NCBI GenBank assembly: GCA_002748425.1 | Contig: PDSJ01000016.1 | Coordinates: 62,001-126,000, forward strand | Source: a candidate division KSB3 bacterium | GTDB lineage: Bacteria > Moduliflexota > Moduliflexia > Moduliflexales > Moduliflexaceae | Direction of reading: 5' to 3' | Length of the DNA: 64,000 nucleotides | Part shown: positions 27,449-36,654 of the stretch, piece by piece | Layout: the number at the start of each line of letters is the position of its first letter | Position numbering within the stretch: the stretch's first letter is position 1 | Translations under genes and position numbers: made by a program | The notes under the pieces: generated by a model | The model's input: the letters and a program-made list of their open reading frames with translations, nothing else | The model's database searches: none | What the model was told of the DNA's origin: nothing

Positions 27449-28597
27449 ATGAGTGTTATATTTTCAATTGGCGTTCGCATCCCTGGGGAAGGAATGGGAA
27501 ATCATGGCTATAATACTGCTGAGGGACTTGATCGGCATCATCTTTTGCAACGTGCCTTGGTTATGCAGTATCATGGTCACGGTATCGATCGTTCAAAAGT
27601 CACAACGTTTTATACTCTTGAACGGATAACCTTCCGACTGTCTCGATATACCGGGCTAGACAAGTACGTACTCAGGGATAATCTCTTTGACTGGTGGATT
27701 TCTCATCAACTAGAGCGTGAACACGCCAAAGTGTTTTATGGCTGGAATCATATCGCCTTGTGGTCAATTATGCAATCCAAACGTCTGGATATGATCACCA
27801 TCCTGGAACGTGCAAATTCTCATCCTCTCACTTACACTCGTCTGCTTGCCGATGAGTACAAAAAACACGACATTCCTCACGCTCCCTATCATTCCCTTAC
27901 TCTCAAAAAACATCTCAAAGAAATCGAAGAAACCGACTATATTGCAGTGACATCGGAATTCACGAAAGAGAGCTTGCTTGAACACGGTATTGACGAGCAA
28001 CGAATTCTCTTAACACCTCTGGGAGTGGATACTCACGTATTTACACCAGCGCCAATCATAGAACAAGATGGAATTTTCAAAGTTGTCTATATCGGGCAAT
28101 TATGTTTACGTAAAGGAGTCCAATATCTCCTTGAAGCCTGGCAGAAACTTCAATTGCAGCACGCTAACCTCGTTTTGATTGGGGATCTCGTCGATAATTT
28201 GGAAGAACTTCTTCATGGGCATCTTCAGCAGAGCCGGACAATCAGCGTCCGTCCTCATACCACAGATCCGTTTAAGGCATATCGTGAAGCTTCCGTCTTT
28301 ATTCTACCCTCACTGGAAGACGGTTTTGGTCTGGTCGTCCTTGAAGCTATGGCTTGTGGAATCCCAGTCATCATCACCGAACAAACCGGAGCAAAAGACT
28401 GTGTACGCCATGAGACTGACGGGTTTATTATTCCCCCCTACAGCGTTGAAAGTATCGCCGATACTTTGCTGTATTGTTATAACAATCAATCGAAATTAAA
28501 GAGAATGGGCAAACATGCCCGCCAACAAGCCGAAAAATACCCCTGGAAACGTTACCAGGACAGCATTGTTGGGCATATTAAACACATAATTGATTGA
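27449..28597 (+). CDS. Glycosyltransferase family 4
   Basis: GT-B enzyme of 382 residues. The N-terminal domain is less typical (FSIGVRIPGEGMGNHGYNTAEGL). The donor domain is clear: VVYIGQLCLRKGVQYLLEAW, LVLIGDLVDNLEELL and the motif LPSLEDGFGLVVLEAMACGIPV. A histidine-rich segment (HDIPHAPYHSLTLKKH) lies between the domains. The gene seems more AT-rich than its neighbours, as is common for O-antigen-type genes gained by transfer. Acceptor and donor unknown. Confidence 0.9.
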   Translation: MSVIFSIGVRIPGEGMGNHGYNTAEGLDRHHLLQRALVMQYHGHGIDRSKVTTFYTLERITFRLSRYTGLDKYVLRDNLFDWWISHQLEREHAKVFYGWNHIALWSIMQSKRLDMITILERANSHPLTYTRLLADEYKKHDIPHAPYHSLTLKKHLKEIEETDYIAVTSEFTKESLLEHGIDEQRILLTPLGVDTHVFTPAPIIEQDGIFKVVYIGQLCLRKGVQYLLEAWQKLQLQHANLVLIGDLVDNLEELLHGHLQQSRTISVRPHTTDPFKAYREASVFILPSLEDGFGLVVLEAMACGIPVIITEQTGAKDCVRHETDGFIIPPYSVESIADTLLYCYNNQSKLKRMGKHARQQAEKYPWKRYQDSIVGHIKHIID

Positions 28598-28643
28598 CAC
28601 ATAATGCCGCAAAGTTTTTTTATTCTTTGCCAGTCAAAAAGCT

Positions 28644-29978
28644 ATGAGACACACGCGAATCGACATCATTGGGGCCGGAATCAGTGGCATGTCAAGCGCC
28701 TATTACCTGGCGAAACAGCTTGAAGCTACAGGGGAAGACAGCACAATAATCCATGTCTGGGAGAAAGAGAAAACGCTGGGAGGTCTGGCTGGAAGCTTCA
28801 GGACGGAAAATTTTACAGTAGAAAAATTTTATCATCACATTTTTCGGCGTGACCAGGATTTGCAAATGCTGATTCGGGATGTGGGACTGGAAGATGAGAT
28901 CGTCTGGCAGCCTGCCGCCACAGGCGCCTATTATTTCAGGCAGCCCTACCGCTTGTCCTCGCCGATTGATCTTTTACGTTTTACGCCCCTGCCGTTTGTC
29001 GATCGTCTACGCCTTGGCTGGATGACCGTACAGGCGAAAAGCGTGAAGGATTGGCGTAAGCTGGATGATATATCGGCTAAGGACTATATTTGTAGAACAG
29101 CCGGACAGAGAGTGTATAACGTGGTCTGGGCGCCACTGTTTCATGGAAAATTCGGCAAACACGCCGAGAGGGTCTCTGCTGCGTGGTTATGGTCGAAATT
29201 AATCGACCGGGGAGGGTCCCGTAATTCACAGGGCCACGAATTACTCGGGTATTTACAGGGAAGCATGGGACGGATGTTCGAGGCAATCGCACAGTATTTA
29301 CGCGATCGGGGACATCAGCTTCATACCGGACACGCAGTCGAGAGACTTATCGGGAGAGAGGGCGTTGTCACAGCGCTTGAAACCGCCGAAGGTCGCTTTG
29401 CAACAGATGTCGTACTGGGATGCACGCAATTACCTGATCTTGCAGAATTGTTGCCAGAGCAGGAGAACGTGTATCAGAACGCATTGCAGACGATTGACTT
29501 CTTGGCTAACGTATGCCTTGTGCTGACGCTAAATCGTCCATTGTCAGAATTTTATTGGACCAACGTCACTGAAACAGAAACTCCTTTTGTCGGTATCATC
29601 GAGCAAAGCAACTGGGCCAGAAAAAGTGATTTTAATCACAAGTCGCTTGTATATATCTCTGCGTACGTTGACGGAGACGATCCACGCCTGGCGATGGAAG
29701 CAGAAGCGCTCATTGAGCGCTATCTGCCTGCCGTCAAAAAAATGTTTCCGCATTTTAGCCCGGCTGCTGTCGAGCACAGCGCAATTTGGACCGCCCAATA
29801 TGCCCAGCCGATCGTCCATACGGGCTATCGGCACAGCGTGCCGGATATTCAAACGCCGATTTCGAACCTCTTTGTCAGCAGCATGGCGCAGATTTATCCA
29901 CATGACCGACAAATGTCAAATGGGGTCGCCCTTGCCAAAAAAGCTGTTGCATCTGCACTACACTATCTGCATCCCTGA
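28644..29978 (+). CDS. FAD-dependent amine-oxidase-like oxidoreductase
   Basis: Flavoprotein of 444 residues with an N-terminal dinucleotide-binding motif (DIIGAGISGMSSAYYLA) and the following GGLAGSFRTENFTVEKFYHH, the usual pattern of protoporphyrinogen-oxidase/phytoene-desaturase-like enzymes. The C-terminal flavin motif is in FVSSMAQIYPHDRQMSNGVALAK. Members of this group are often encoded in glycan clusters and resemble UDP-galactopyranose mutase at the N-terminus, so the substrate may be a nucleotide or lipid-linked sugar; this is inference. It is the last gene of the plus-strand glycan operon. Confidence 0.85.
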   Translation: MRHTRIDIIGAGISGMSSAYYLAKQLEATGEDSTIIHVWEKEKTLGGLAGSFRTENFTVEKFYHHIFRRDQDLQMLIRDVGLEDEIVWQPAATGAYYFRQPYRLSSPIDLLRFTPLPFVDRLRLGWMTVQAKSVKDWRKLDDISAKDYICRTAGQRVYNVVWAPLFHGKFGKHAERVSAAWLWSKLIDRGGSRNSQGHELLGYLQGSMGRMFEAIAQYLRDRGHQLHTGHAVERLIGREGVVTALETAEGRFATDVVLGCTQLPDLAELLPEQENVYQNALQTIDFLANVCLVLTLNRPLSEFYWTNVTETETPFVGIIEQSNWARKSDFNHKSLVYISAYVDGDDPRLAMEAEALIERYLPAVKKMFPHFSPAAVEHSAIWTAQYAQPIVHTGYRHSVPDIQTPISNLFVSSMAQIYPHDRQMSNGVALAKKAVASALHYLHP

Positions 29979-30519
29979 TAAACGGGACAGATTTTCTTTT
30001 CAAACTTAACATAATGTATATTATCGGACATTCAGAATGTCACTCAAGACGCCTTTGCCCACCATCAAAGCATTCCGCCCTTGTTGCAAGGCCGTATCAA
30101 GCCGTGCCAGGATTATGTCAAGTTCGTGTACAAGGCCCTCAAGGTCAGAAGGGATTTTTGCCCGACGCACAAACGACAATTGCTGCTCCTGGAGGATGGC
30201 TCGCCCAGTGCGGAGGATACGCCCCATTTGGCAGGCGCTGAACGAGCATATACCGCCCAGTCTGGTCAGTTACCAGGCTGTATTGGCGTCGGCAGCTCAA
30301 CGTGTTTGGTCGGGTAGATCTGTACCTCTTCCATACTTTCAAACATCAGTGCGCGTTTCTCGCTGATTTTGATGGCGCTGCGCAAGGTGTGGTCTGTGGT
30401 CAAGACTTCAAAAATTTACCGCCAGGTCTTTACACTGCATGTGATTTTTTCCTCATCACATTTTTTGTGCTTCTGTTCTAGTCTTGACGCTAAATTTTTT
30501 CTGCATGCACTGTCATTGC
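29979..30519. other. Gene-poor stretch with short fragments, possible gene remains
   Basis: Between the glycan operon and the toxin gene. On the minus strand there are two short open stretches in different frames, about 30266-30415 (ending VQIYPTKHVELPTP) and 30021-30227 (ending GKGVLSDILNVR). Neither has a clear ribosome binding site and I recognise neither. They may be pieces of one or two decayed genes beside the toxin-antitoxin pair. No repeats or transposase remains are seen. Confidence 0.4.
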
Positions 30520-31005
30520 TCAAATATCATACTCCTGAGCAGCTTGTAAGGTGATTTCTATAATTTTTGTACCGATTCGTATATTGTTGGATAGCAACTC
30601 AATAATAAGTGGTTTGACTTCTCCGATCACCCCTTCTCTTTTGGCCTGTAACAAGATGCCCAGGGTTCCTATGATGTTAAGTCCTTTCATTTTTGCCAAT
30701 TTCCTGGCTTTTAAATCATCAATCAAGAGCATCGCGGGCTGGTGTTCTAAGGCTAAGACAATAGCCTCCGCTTCTCCTGTTCCAATATCACTTAACAGGA
30801 GGTCAACAGCCATGGTATTCTTGACACATGTTATCTTTCCCTGTACAAACTGTTTTAATTCCTGTGAACAAGGCTTGTCATTCCTGCTCACTTCGTCATA
30901 GACAGCTGTTGGCACACATATTTCCCGATATAGTTGTTCAAGGACACTCAACTTGTTTATGAGGGCAAGCGATATGAGTGGAGACGAATCGGCACTGATG
31001 ATCAT
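30520..31005 (-). CDS. DUF3368 PIN-like toxin (VapC type)
   Basis: Predicted ribonuclease toxin of 161 residues with a PIN-like fold. Acidic residues expected in the active site are present: Asp6 (SADSSPLISL), Glu38 (YDEVSR), Glu78/Glu80 (GTGEAEAI) and Asp96/Asp97 (LLIDDLKARKLA), followed by the family's GTLGILLQAKREG. The start overlaps the stop of the upstream antitoxin gene by 4 nt (ATGA), the usual toxin-antitoxin layout. All catalytic positions look intact, so it should be active unless neutralised. Confidence 0.88.
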   Translation of the reverse strand: MIISADSSPLISLALINKLSVLEQLYREICVPTAVYDEVSRNDKPCSQELKQFVQGKITCVKNTMAVDLLLSDIGTGEAEAIVLALEHQPAMLLIDDLKARKLAKMKGLNIIGTLGILLQAKREGVIGEVKPLIIELLSNNIRIGTKIIEITLQAAQEYDI

Positions 31006-31268
31006 GTTGTCATGATCCTTGCGACTTCATTCTGAAAATCATCAGTATCATAACTGATAGCGGGTATATCATACTTCCCAAGTTCAAACAGAAAATCAAT
31101 TTTATTCATATTGGCGAGTTCTGACGCTTTGCCCATTGACAACTTATGCATTTTATAGAGTTCCATCGCCGTATACAACTTCATTTTTTTGATAAACTCA
31201 TTTTTGCTTTCGTTGAGCGTATAGAGAATATCTTCTGGTACACTGAAGACCAATTCTGTTGTGGTCAT
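31002..31268 (-). CDS. UPF0175-type antitoxin
   Basis: Small protein of 88 residues paired with the DUF3368 toxin. It begins TTTELVFSVPEDILYTLN and has the UPF0175 core AMELYKMHKLSMGKASELANMNKIDFLFELGKYDIP, a helix-turn-helix-like segment that probably binds the operon's own promoter. The frame extends 44 codons upstream, but the ATG at 31268 is preceded by GAGAGGAAA at good spacing and fits the family's N-terminus. Autoregulation of the pair is expected from family knowledge. Confidence 0.87.
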   Translation of the reverse strand: MTTTELVFSVPEDILYTLNESKNEFIKKMKLYTAMELYKMHKLSMGKASELANMNKIDFLFELGKYDIPAISYDTDDFQNEVARIMTT

Positions 31269-31497
31269 GGTGTTTCCTCTCTCTAATAACCATACCATAT
31301 GGCGTGTATTATTGTCTCTTGCTGAGGTCACATGTCTGTGACGTTTGTTCCTTATCATCACGATAAGATCGTGAGAAGTAAAGTCAACTTTAAAAGTCAA
31401 ACCTATTCATATATTTTTAGATAAATTCACACGAAGCTATGTCGTTTCAGATTGCACAAACTACATGTGAAAAATATCTCATCATAACAGATTGTCA

Positions 31498-34443
31498 TTA
31501 CACAATCGGTTTGCGCCGGGCACGCAGTTGAGCGCGGGCCAGGTCCGCGGCTTTCGCCCCTACCGCTTCAATGGCATGCGGGCCTAAATTTTCAGTCAAT
31601 TCTTTTATGTCAATGTAGTAAAAGGGTGCCTGGACACTCACATGTTTCCGGCGAAGCTGAGTAAGCTGCGTGGGTTCTTCCAGCGCCATGAGTGATATTG
31701 GCTGGATTGGGATCGGAGATTGAGCAGCAAAACAGGACACTTCGTGATAGACCAGATCCGGATCGGTGAAATCTACCAGCATAAAATGGACGATATTGGC
31801 CAGTAGCGCAACAATTTCAATCGCAACTTGGCTTCCGGGCTCTTCAAACAGCACAGAAATCGGTGAATAACCGCGCTCACGCAGAACTGTCCTGATCGCA
31901 TTCAACTCGTCTTCACGAGCCGGCAGAAAATACCCCAGAATCAACACGGCGTTCTTAATTCCGATATCATGGCTGTCTCGTATCTTTCGATCGTACAGCA
32001 GCAGGGACACCCATTGCGCCACATTCAAGGTATCCAGTGTAATGAGACACTCGTCTTCCAGTGCAAATTCCAGGTTATGCTGTCCGGTTCCGTCATCAGT
32101 CCGAACGTTCAGTGCGGAAATCCCGTAAATCCGGCTTCCGGAAAGATCGGTCTGCGATAGATTCGTTTCCGTCAAGCGCGCATGTCTCAGATCGGCATTC
32201 CGCATCTCTACGCCCTGAAGATTGCTTTGCTTCAGGTTGACCCAGCGTAAATCTGCCCCACTTAAATCCGAATCGCTCAAATCTGCCCCAGTGAGGTTGG
32301 CTGCGCTCAAATCGCACCAGCGCAGATCAGCCTGAACAGCCTTTGCATTGCTCATGTTTACCCAGCGGAGGTCGACTTCGCTTAAACGGGTTTTCCCCAA
32401 ATTGGCTCCAGTCAGGTTCGCCTCGATGAGGATGACTTCGGTCAAATCGGATCCGTATAAGTTTGTCTCTTGCAGATTGACCTTGCTCAAATTGGCTTGA
32501 CGTAAATCCACTTGACGTAAATCCATACCACTGAGCTTCGCACCGTTTAGATTGACGCCGTTCAATCCGGCTTTTGTCAGAATGGCATTGCTCAGGTCAC
32601 TATCGCGTAAATCCGCTCCGCTGAGCGTTACTTCACTGAGATCTGCTTTACGCAGACAGGCGTTACGCAGGTTGGCCCGGCTGAGCGAGGCTCCCTGGAG
32701 TTGGGCGTCCGTTAAATCGGCATCGCTGAGATCGGCTCCTGTGAGAAATGCCGCCTTCAAATCTGCTTTTCGCAGGTTGATGCCGCGCAAATTGACCCGG
32801 CTCAAATTTACGCGGCAGAGTTTGGCCCGGCTGAGATTCGCCTCGCTAAGCTTGACGTCACTCAAATCGACATCGTGAAGCGTGACTTCACTCAAGTTGG
32901 CAGCGCTCAAGTTGGCATCATGCAACTTGGCTTTGTCCAATTCCGCCCAGCGCAAATCGGCTTTTTCCAAATTCGAACCGCTTAAATCAGCCCCAGTCAA
33001 TTTGGCGTTCCATAAATCTGCTCGACTGAGGTCTGCGCCGCGCAAGTTTGCGCCTTTCAGATGTGCCGCACTCAAATTGGCCCATTGTAAATCCGCCCGT
33101 TCGAGATCGACCTCCTGCAAATCAGCGTTACTGAGATTGGCCCGGCTGAGATTTGTACGACTGAGGTTCGTGCCTTGCATACAGGTCCCACTCAGATTGA
33201 CCCAACGCAGATCGGCTTTATCAAGTTCAGCACCTTGTAAATTCGCTCCGCTCAAATTCGTAGCACTGACATTTGCTCCACTGAGGTCAGCTTTGCTCAG
33301 ATCAGCTCCACTGAGGTCAGCTTTGCTCAGATCAGCTCCACTGAGGTCGGCTCCATGCAAGCTGATATTTTGCAGATTCGCCCCGCAGAGATGAATTTTA
33401 CAAAGCAGACTGTCTTTAAGAACGGTTGTGCTCAAATCAGCACCCTCAAGATGTGCTCCACTGAGATCAGTACCGTTAAGAATCACATCGCTGAGATCGA
33501 CGTCGCTCAGATCAACGTGGCTTAAGGTCGCGCCGCTAAAATTGGCTCCGTTGAGATAAGCACCCCAAAGATCGGCCCCGCTGAGATTGGCGCCATTCAA
33601 ATCAGCCCCGCTGAGATTGGCGGCACTGAGATTCACACCGGAAAGTTCAGCATTGCTCAGATTCGCCATCATAAGTGTCGCACCGCTTAATATGGCATTA
33701 TTGAGAAGCGCTTCGCCTAATAATGCCTCCCGGAGAACAGCCTGATTCAAATCAGCATTATTTAAGTTTGCTTTATTTAAATTGGCGAGAGAGAGATTGC
33801 TGTTTCTGAGTTTTGCCCCGCTCAAATTTGAACGGCTGAGATCGGCTTCCCGCAGATCGACATCGCTCAGATCAACGTCACTGAGGTCTGCACAGCTCAG
33901 ATTGACACTACCTAATGTGACCTCACTCAAGTTCACCCCAGCCAAAACAGCCCGGCTCAGATCGGCATGGCTCAGATCCGCTCCACTCAGATCGGCACGA
34001 CTGAAATTTGAACGTCCAAGATTGGCTTTTGCCAGATTGACTCCACGCAAATCGGCTCGTTCCAGCTCGGCTTTACTCAGGTCAACGGTTTGCAGGTCTG
34101 CGCTGCACAAGCTGGCATCCGTCAAATTAACTCCGCTGAGATTGGCCCCCTGCAAATCCGCTTCGCTGAGGTCAGCATTACGTAAATCAGCCCAACGCAA
34201 ATTCGCCCCGCTGAGATTGGCGTTGGTCAGATGAGCCTCACGAAAATCTGCCCCCCAGAGATTGGCATTTCGAAAATCCGCTCCTTGCAGATCGGCGTTT
34301 CGAAAATCGATTTCAATTAAATTACTTGTGCTGAGATCGGCTTCCCGCAGATCGACCCGCAGATCTGCGCCTTCCTCCTGTCGCCACTGGTTCCACGCCT
34401 CGGCACCCTGTTGTAACAGAGCAAGCGCTTCCTGATTCGCCAT
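31498..34443 (-). CDS. Giant pentapeptide-repeat protein with C-terminal TIR/Rossmann-like domain
   Basis: A 981-residue protein. Residues of about 25-770 are nearly pure A(D/N)LxX pentapeptides, roughly 150 of them, which should form one long right-handed quadrilateral beta-helix about 37 coils long. After residue 771 comes a linker, a short helical part (VAQWVSLLLYDRKIRD) and an alpha/beta domain at about 831-920: strand VLILGYF, helix DELNAIRTVLRERGY, strand PISVLFE, then VHFMLVDFTD and a Glu at about 901 in DLVYHEV, matching where TIR NADases carry theirs. No signal peptide. It lies 97 nt beyond the frame containing the antitoxin, on the same strand but upstream of it. Function unknown; scaffold plus signalling or effector domain is the inference. 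Confidence 0.93.
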   Translation of the reverse strand: MANQEALALLQQGAEAWNQWRQEEGADLRVDLREADLSTSNLIEIDFRNADLQGADFRNANLWGADFREAHLTNANLSGANLRWADLRNADLSEADLQGANLSGVNLTDASLCSADLQTVDLSKAELERADLRGVNLAKANLGRSNFSRADLSGADLSHADLSRAVLAGVNLSEVTLGSVNLSCADLSDVDLSDVDLREADLSRSNLSGAKLRNSNLSLANLNKANLNNADLNQAVLREALLGEALLNNAILSGATLMMANLSNAELSGVNLSAANLSGADLNGANLSGADLWGAYLNGANFSGATLSHVDLSDVDLSDVILNGTDLSGAHLEGADLSTTVLKDSLLCKIHLCGANLQNISLHGADLSGADLSKADLSGADLSKADLSGANVSATNLSGANLQGAELDKADLRWVNLSGTCMQGTNLSRTNLSRANLSNADLQEVDLERADLQWANLSAAHLKGANLRGADLSRADLWNAKLTGADLSGSNLEKADLRWAELDKAKLHDANLSAANLSEVTLHDVDLSDVKLSEANLSRAKLCRVNLSRVNLRGINLRKADLKAAFLTGADLSDADLTDAQLQGASLSRANLRNACLRKADLSEVTLSGADLRDSDLSNAILTKAGLNGVNLNGAKLSGMDLRQVDLRQANLSKVNLQETNLYGSDLTEVILIEANLTGANLGKTRLSEVDLRWVNMSNAKAVQADLRWCDLSAANLTGADLSDSDLSGADLRWVNLKQSNLQGVEMRNADLRHARLTETNLSQTDLSGSRIYGISALNVRTDDGTGQHNLEFALEDECLITLDTLNVAQWVSLLLYDRKIRDSHDIGIKNAVLILGYFLPAREDELNAIRTVLRERGYSPISVLFEEPGSQVAIEIVALLANIVHFMLVDFTDPDLVYHEVSCFAAQSPIPIQPISLMALEEPTQLTQLRRKHVSVQAPFYYIDIKELTENLGPHAIEAVGAKAADLARAQLRARRKPIV
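33275..33349 (-). repeat. Perfect 30-bp tandem duplication inside the pentapeptide gene
   Basis: The 30-bp block 33275-33304 recurs exactly at 33305-33334, and a third partial copy continues to about 33348. It encodes two pentapeptides (DLSKA, DLSGA). Exact identity at the DNA level contrasts with the diverged repeats around it and points to recent slippage or unequal exchange. Confidence 0.9.
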
Positions 34444-34547
34444 AACTGTGCGTTCTGCTATCCACTCTTTATGGCAGACTGGACAACAGATTCTCTCCTT
34501 ATTGTGTTAAGCATATTGAACGGACACAGCTCGACCGTTATCAAGTA

Positions 34548-34577
34548 TGAATAAGCACACAGCGAATTCTCTGTCAA
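34548..34577 (-). promoter_or_regulatory. Weak promoter candidate for the pentapeptide gene
   Basis: On the minus strand a perfect TTGACA (34577-34572) is followed after 18 nt by TATTCA (34553-34548), a poor -10. It lies about 105 nt upstream of the start codon. Confidence 0.25.
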
Positions 34578-34632
34578 GAAAAAATATTCTCCAACCCTTT
34601 GATTTCTAAAGGATTAGCGCCAGAGAAACACT

Positions 34633-35487
34633 TTAGTGAGCCATCGCTCGCAAACGGCTGATACGCTCCTCAGTTGAAGGATGCGTACTAAACAACGACA
34701 TCAGTCCTTTGCTGCCGGAAAAGGGTTTCATGATAAACATGTGAGCTGTCGCGTTATGGGAGGGTGTTGCGGCAAGCGGACGGGCTTCCACTCCCCGGCT
34801 GATTTTGCTCAACGCATTTGCTAAGGCCAGCGGCGCTCCACTAATTTCAGCTCCGGCCTTATCTGCCATGAACTCCCGAGAGCGGGAGATGGCCATCTGA
34901 ATGATCGCTGCTGCAATCGGCGCCAGAATTGTTGCAGCTAACAGGCCAATAATTCCACCGCCGTCATCATCGTCATCGCGCCCGCCGCCAAAAATTGCAG
35001 CCCAGCGCGCCATCGATGCCAGAAAAGATACAGCTGTCGCAAAGGTCGCCGCAATCGTAGATACCAGGATGTCACGATGCTTGACATGACCGAGTTCATG
35101 CGAGATCACTCCAGCCAGTTCTTCCTGCGTTAAGAGACGCATGATTCCGGAGGTCACTGCAACAGCAGCATGTTTCGGGTTTCGCCCGGTTGCAAAGGCA
35201 TTCGGATTTTCCGTTGGTATGATATAGACGTTCGGCATCGGCAAATTTGCCTGCTTTGTCAGCCGTTCGACCAGACGATAGAGATCAGGAGCGCTGCTTG
35301 CCGAGACTTCTTTTGCCCGGTACATTTTCAGCACAATTTTATCACTGTACCAATACGAAAAAAAATTCATTCCCAAAGCAATGATAAAAGCCGTCACAAT
35401 TCCACTATCTCCGGCGACAACGCCTCCTACGGCCATCAATAAGCCGGCAAGTCCGGCCATCAATACTGCGGTTTTCACTGAATTCAT
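34633..35487 (-). CDS. htpX: Membrane zinc metalloprotease HtpX (M48)
   Basis: Inner-membrane protease of 284 residues that degrades misfolded membrane proteins. The two N-terminal membrane helices (AVLMAGLAGLLMAVGGVVAG and a second around FIIALGMNFFSYWY), the zinc motif HELGH (VISHELGHVKHRD), a third glutamate ligand in SREFMADKAGAEI and a further hydrophobic region are present. A Gly/Asp-rich loop (GGGRDDDDDGGG) splits the hydrophobic part. The ATG at 35487 follows GGAGGA by seven nt; the longer frame to 35580 has no such signal. It is 74 nt behind fmt on the same strand. Confidence 0.95.
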   Translation of the reverse strand: MNSVKTAVLMAGLAGLLMAVGGVVAGDSGIVTAFIIALGMNFFSYWYSDKIVLKMYRAKEVSASSAPDLYRLVERLTKQANLPMPNVYIIPTENPNAFATGRNPKHAAVAVTSGIMRLLTQEELAGVISHELGHVKHRDILVSTIAATFATAVSFLASMARWAAIFGGGRDDDDDGGGIIGLLAATILAPIAAAIIQMAISRSREFMADKAGAEISGAPLALANALSKISRGVEARPLAATPSHNATAHMFIMKPFSGSKGLMSLFSTHPSTEERISRLRAMAH

Positions 35488-35561
35488 AATCCGATCCTCC
35501 TGAAAAAATTTTTCCGGAGACAATGCGGCATGATTGTCATGGCAGAGCTCCGGAATTACGA

Positions 35562-36542
35562 TCATGTCGTACGGGACCATTCACTTTTACGTTCTTCGTT
35601 CCCCAGCCTTGCGCCTGTAATCAGATGATAGCCCCGACAAAAATCGCTGCATTTCATCGCCTTTTTATTTTGGGGCTGGATTTGTACAATACGCAGACAG
35701 CCTTCACCACAAGCAATGACTGGCCCGTCGGCACTGTCGCCATCAAGCACCTCTCCGGGTCGGAAGTCCCCAATTTCTGCAAGCGTCTTTTCTCCAGGAA
35801 CGACCTCAAGCAGTTTCAGCATCTTCCCCTGAAAATATGTATATGCGCCGGGCCAGGGAAATAAGCCTCTTATTTTTCGATGGAGGGTTGTTGCCGGCTC
35901 ACGCCAGTCAATCAAACCATCTTCCTTTTTCAGCATCGGCGCATACGTCGCAAGCTCTTCATTTTGAGGAAGACGGTTGAGCGTTCCAGCTTCGAGCTGT
36001 TTCAGGGTCTCAATCAGCACTTCAGCACCCATGTGGCTCAGGCTGTTATGCAGGCTTCCAGTCGTATCATACGGTCCGATCGGCAAAGCACGTTTGAGCA
36101 ATATGTCGCCGGTATCCATGCCGCTATCCATAAACATGGTCGTGATGCCGGTTTCGCTCTCTCCCCGGATAATCGCCCAGTGGATCGGCGCGGCGCCTCG
36201 ATATTTCGGCAACAATGAGGCGTGAATATTAATGCAGCCCAGAGCCGGAATATTGAGGATCGACTCTGGAAGGATTTGCCCGTACGCCACCACAAGAATG
36301 ACATCAGGAGCCAAGCTCCTCAGAATCTCGATAACAGCTTTTTGCCGAACGCTTTCCGGCTGCAAGACCAGGAGACCATACTCTTCGGCCAGGATCTTGA
36401 CCGGCGGTGGCGCTGTCGAACGTCCACGGCCTTTCGGGCGATCCGGCTGCGTTACGACAGCCTGGAGCGAGTAGCGTCGGTCAAGTAAAATCTGCAGTGC
36501 CGGAACCGCAAAGTCCGGCGTTCCCATAAACACAACTTTCAT
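35562..36542 (-). CDS. fmt: Methionyl-tRNA formyltransferase
   Basis: Formylates initiator Met-tRNA using 10-formyl-tetrahydrofolate. It begins MKVVFMGTPDFAVPALQ, has PDRPKGRGR, the formyltransferase core with INIHASLLPKYRGAAPIHW (catalytic Asn and His) and GDTGDILL-like MDTGDILLKR with the catalytic Asp. The C-terminal OB-like domain starts near LHRKIRGLFPWPGAYT. Length 326 residues from the ATG at 36542; the frame runs on to 36572 but that start does not fit the family. It is followed by htpX. No def gene is adjacent here. Confidence 0.96.
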   Translation of the reverse strand: MKVVFMGTPDFAVPALQILLDRRYSLQAVVTQPDRPKGRGRSTAPPPVKILAEEYGLLVLQPESVRQKAVIEILRSLAPDVILVVAYGQILPESILNIPALGCINIHASLLPKYRGAAPIHWAIIRGESETGITTMFMDSGMDTGDILLKRALPIGPYDTTGSLHNSLSHMGAEVLIETLKQLEAGTLNRLPQNEELATYAPMLKKEDGLIDWREPATTLHRKIRGLFPWPGAYTYFQGKMLKLLEVVPGEKTLAEIGDFRPGEVLDGDSADGPVIACGEGCLRIVQIQPQNKKAMKCSDFCRGYHLITGARLGNEERKSEWSRTT

Positions 36543-36654
36543 ATCAACAATCCTTCTGAACGGATGCTCCAAAAATTATTCGTAACTGCGCTGTCTGTCA
36601 CTACCCACCGCATAACAGGACTTTTCCTATCCGTAAAGAAAAAAATATCCCACC

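Noticed and set aside
33275..33349. Regular repeats suggesting a CRISPR array
   Set aside because: The repeats are in frame and encode pentapeptides; there are no unique spacers and no cas genes in the window.
32882..34234. Long plus-strand frames made of Leu/Arg/Ser/Ala-rich repeats
   Set aside because: They are the complement of the pentapeptide repeats; periodic codons keep the opposite strand open without meaning.
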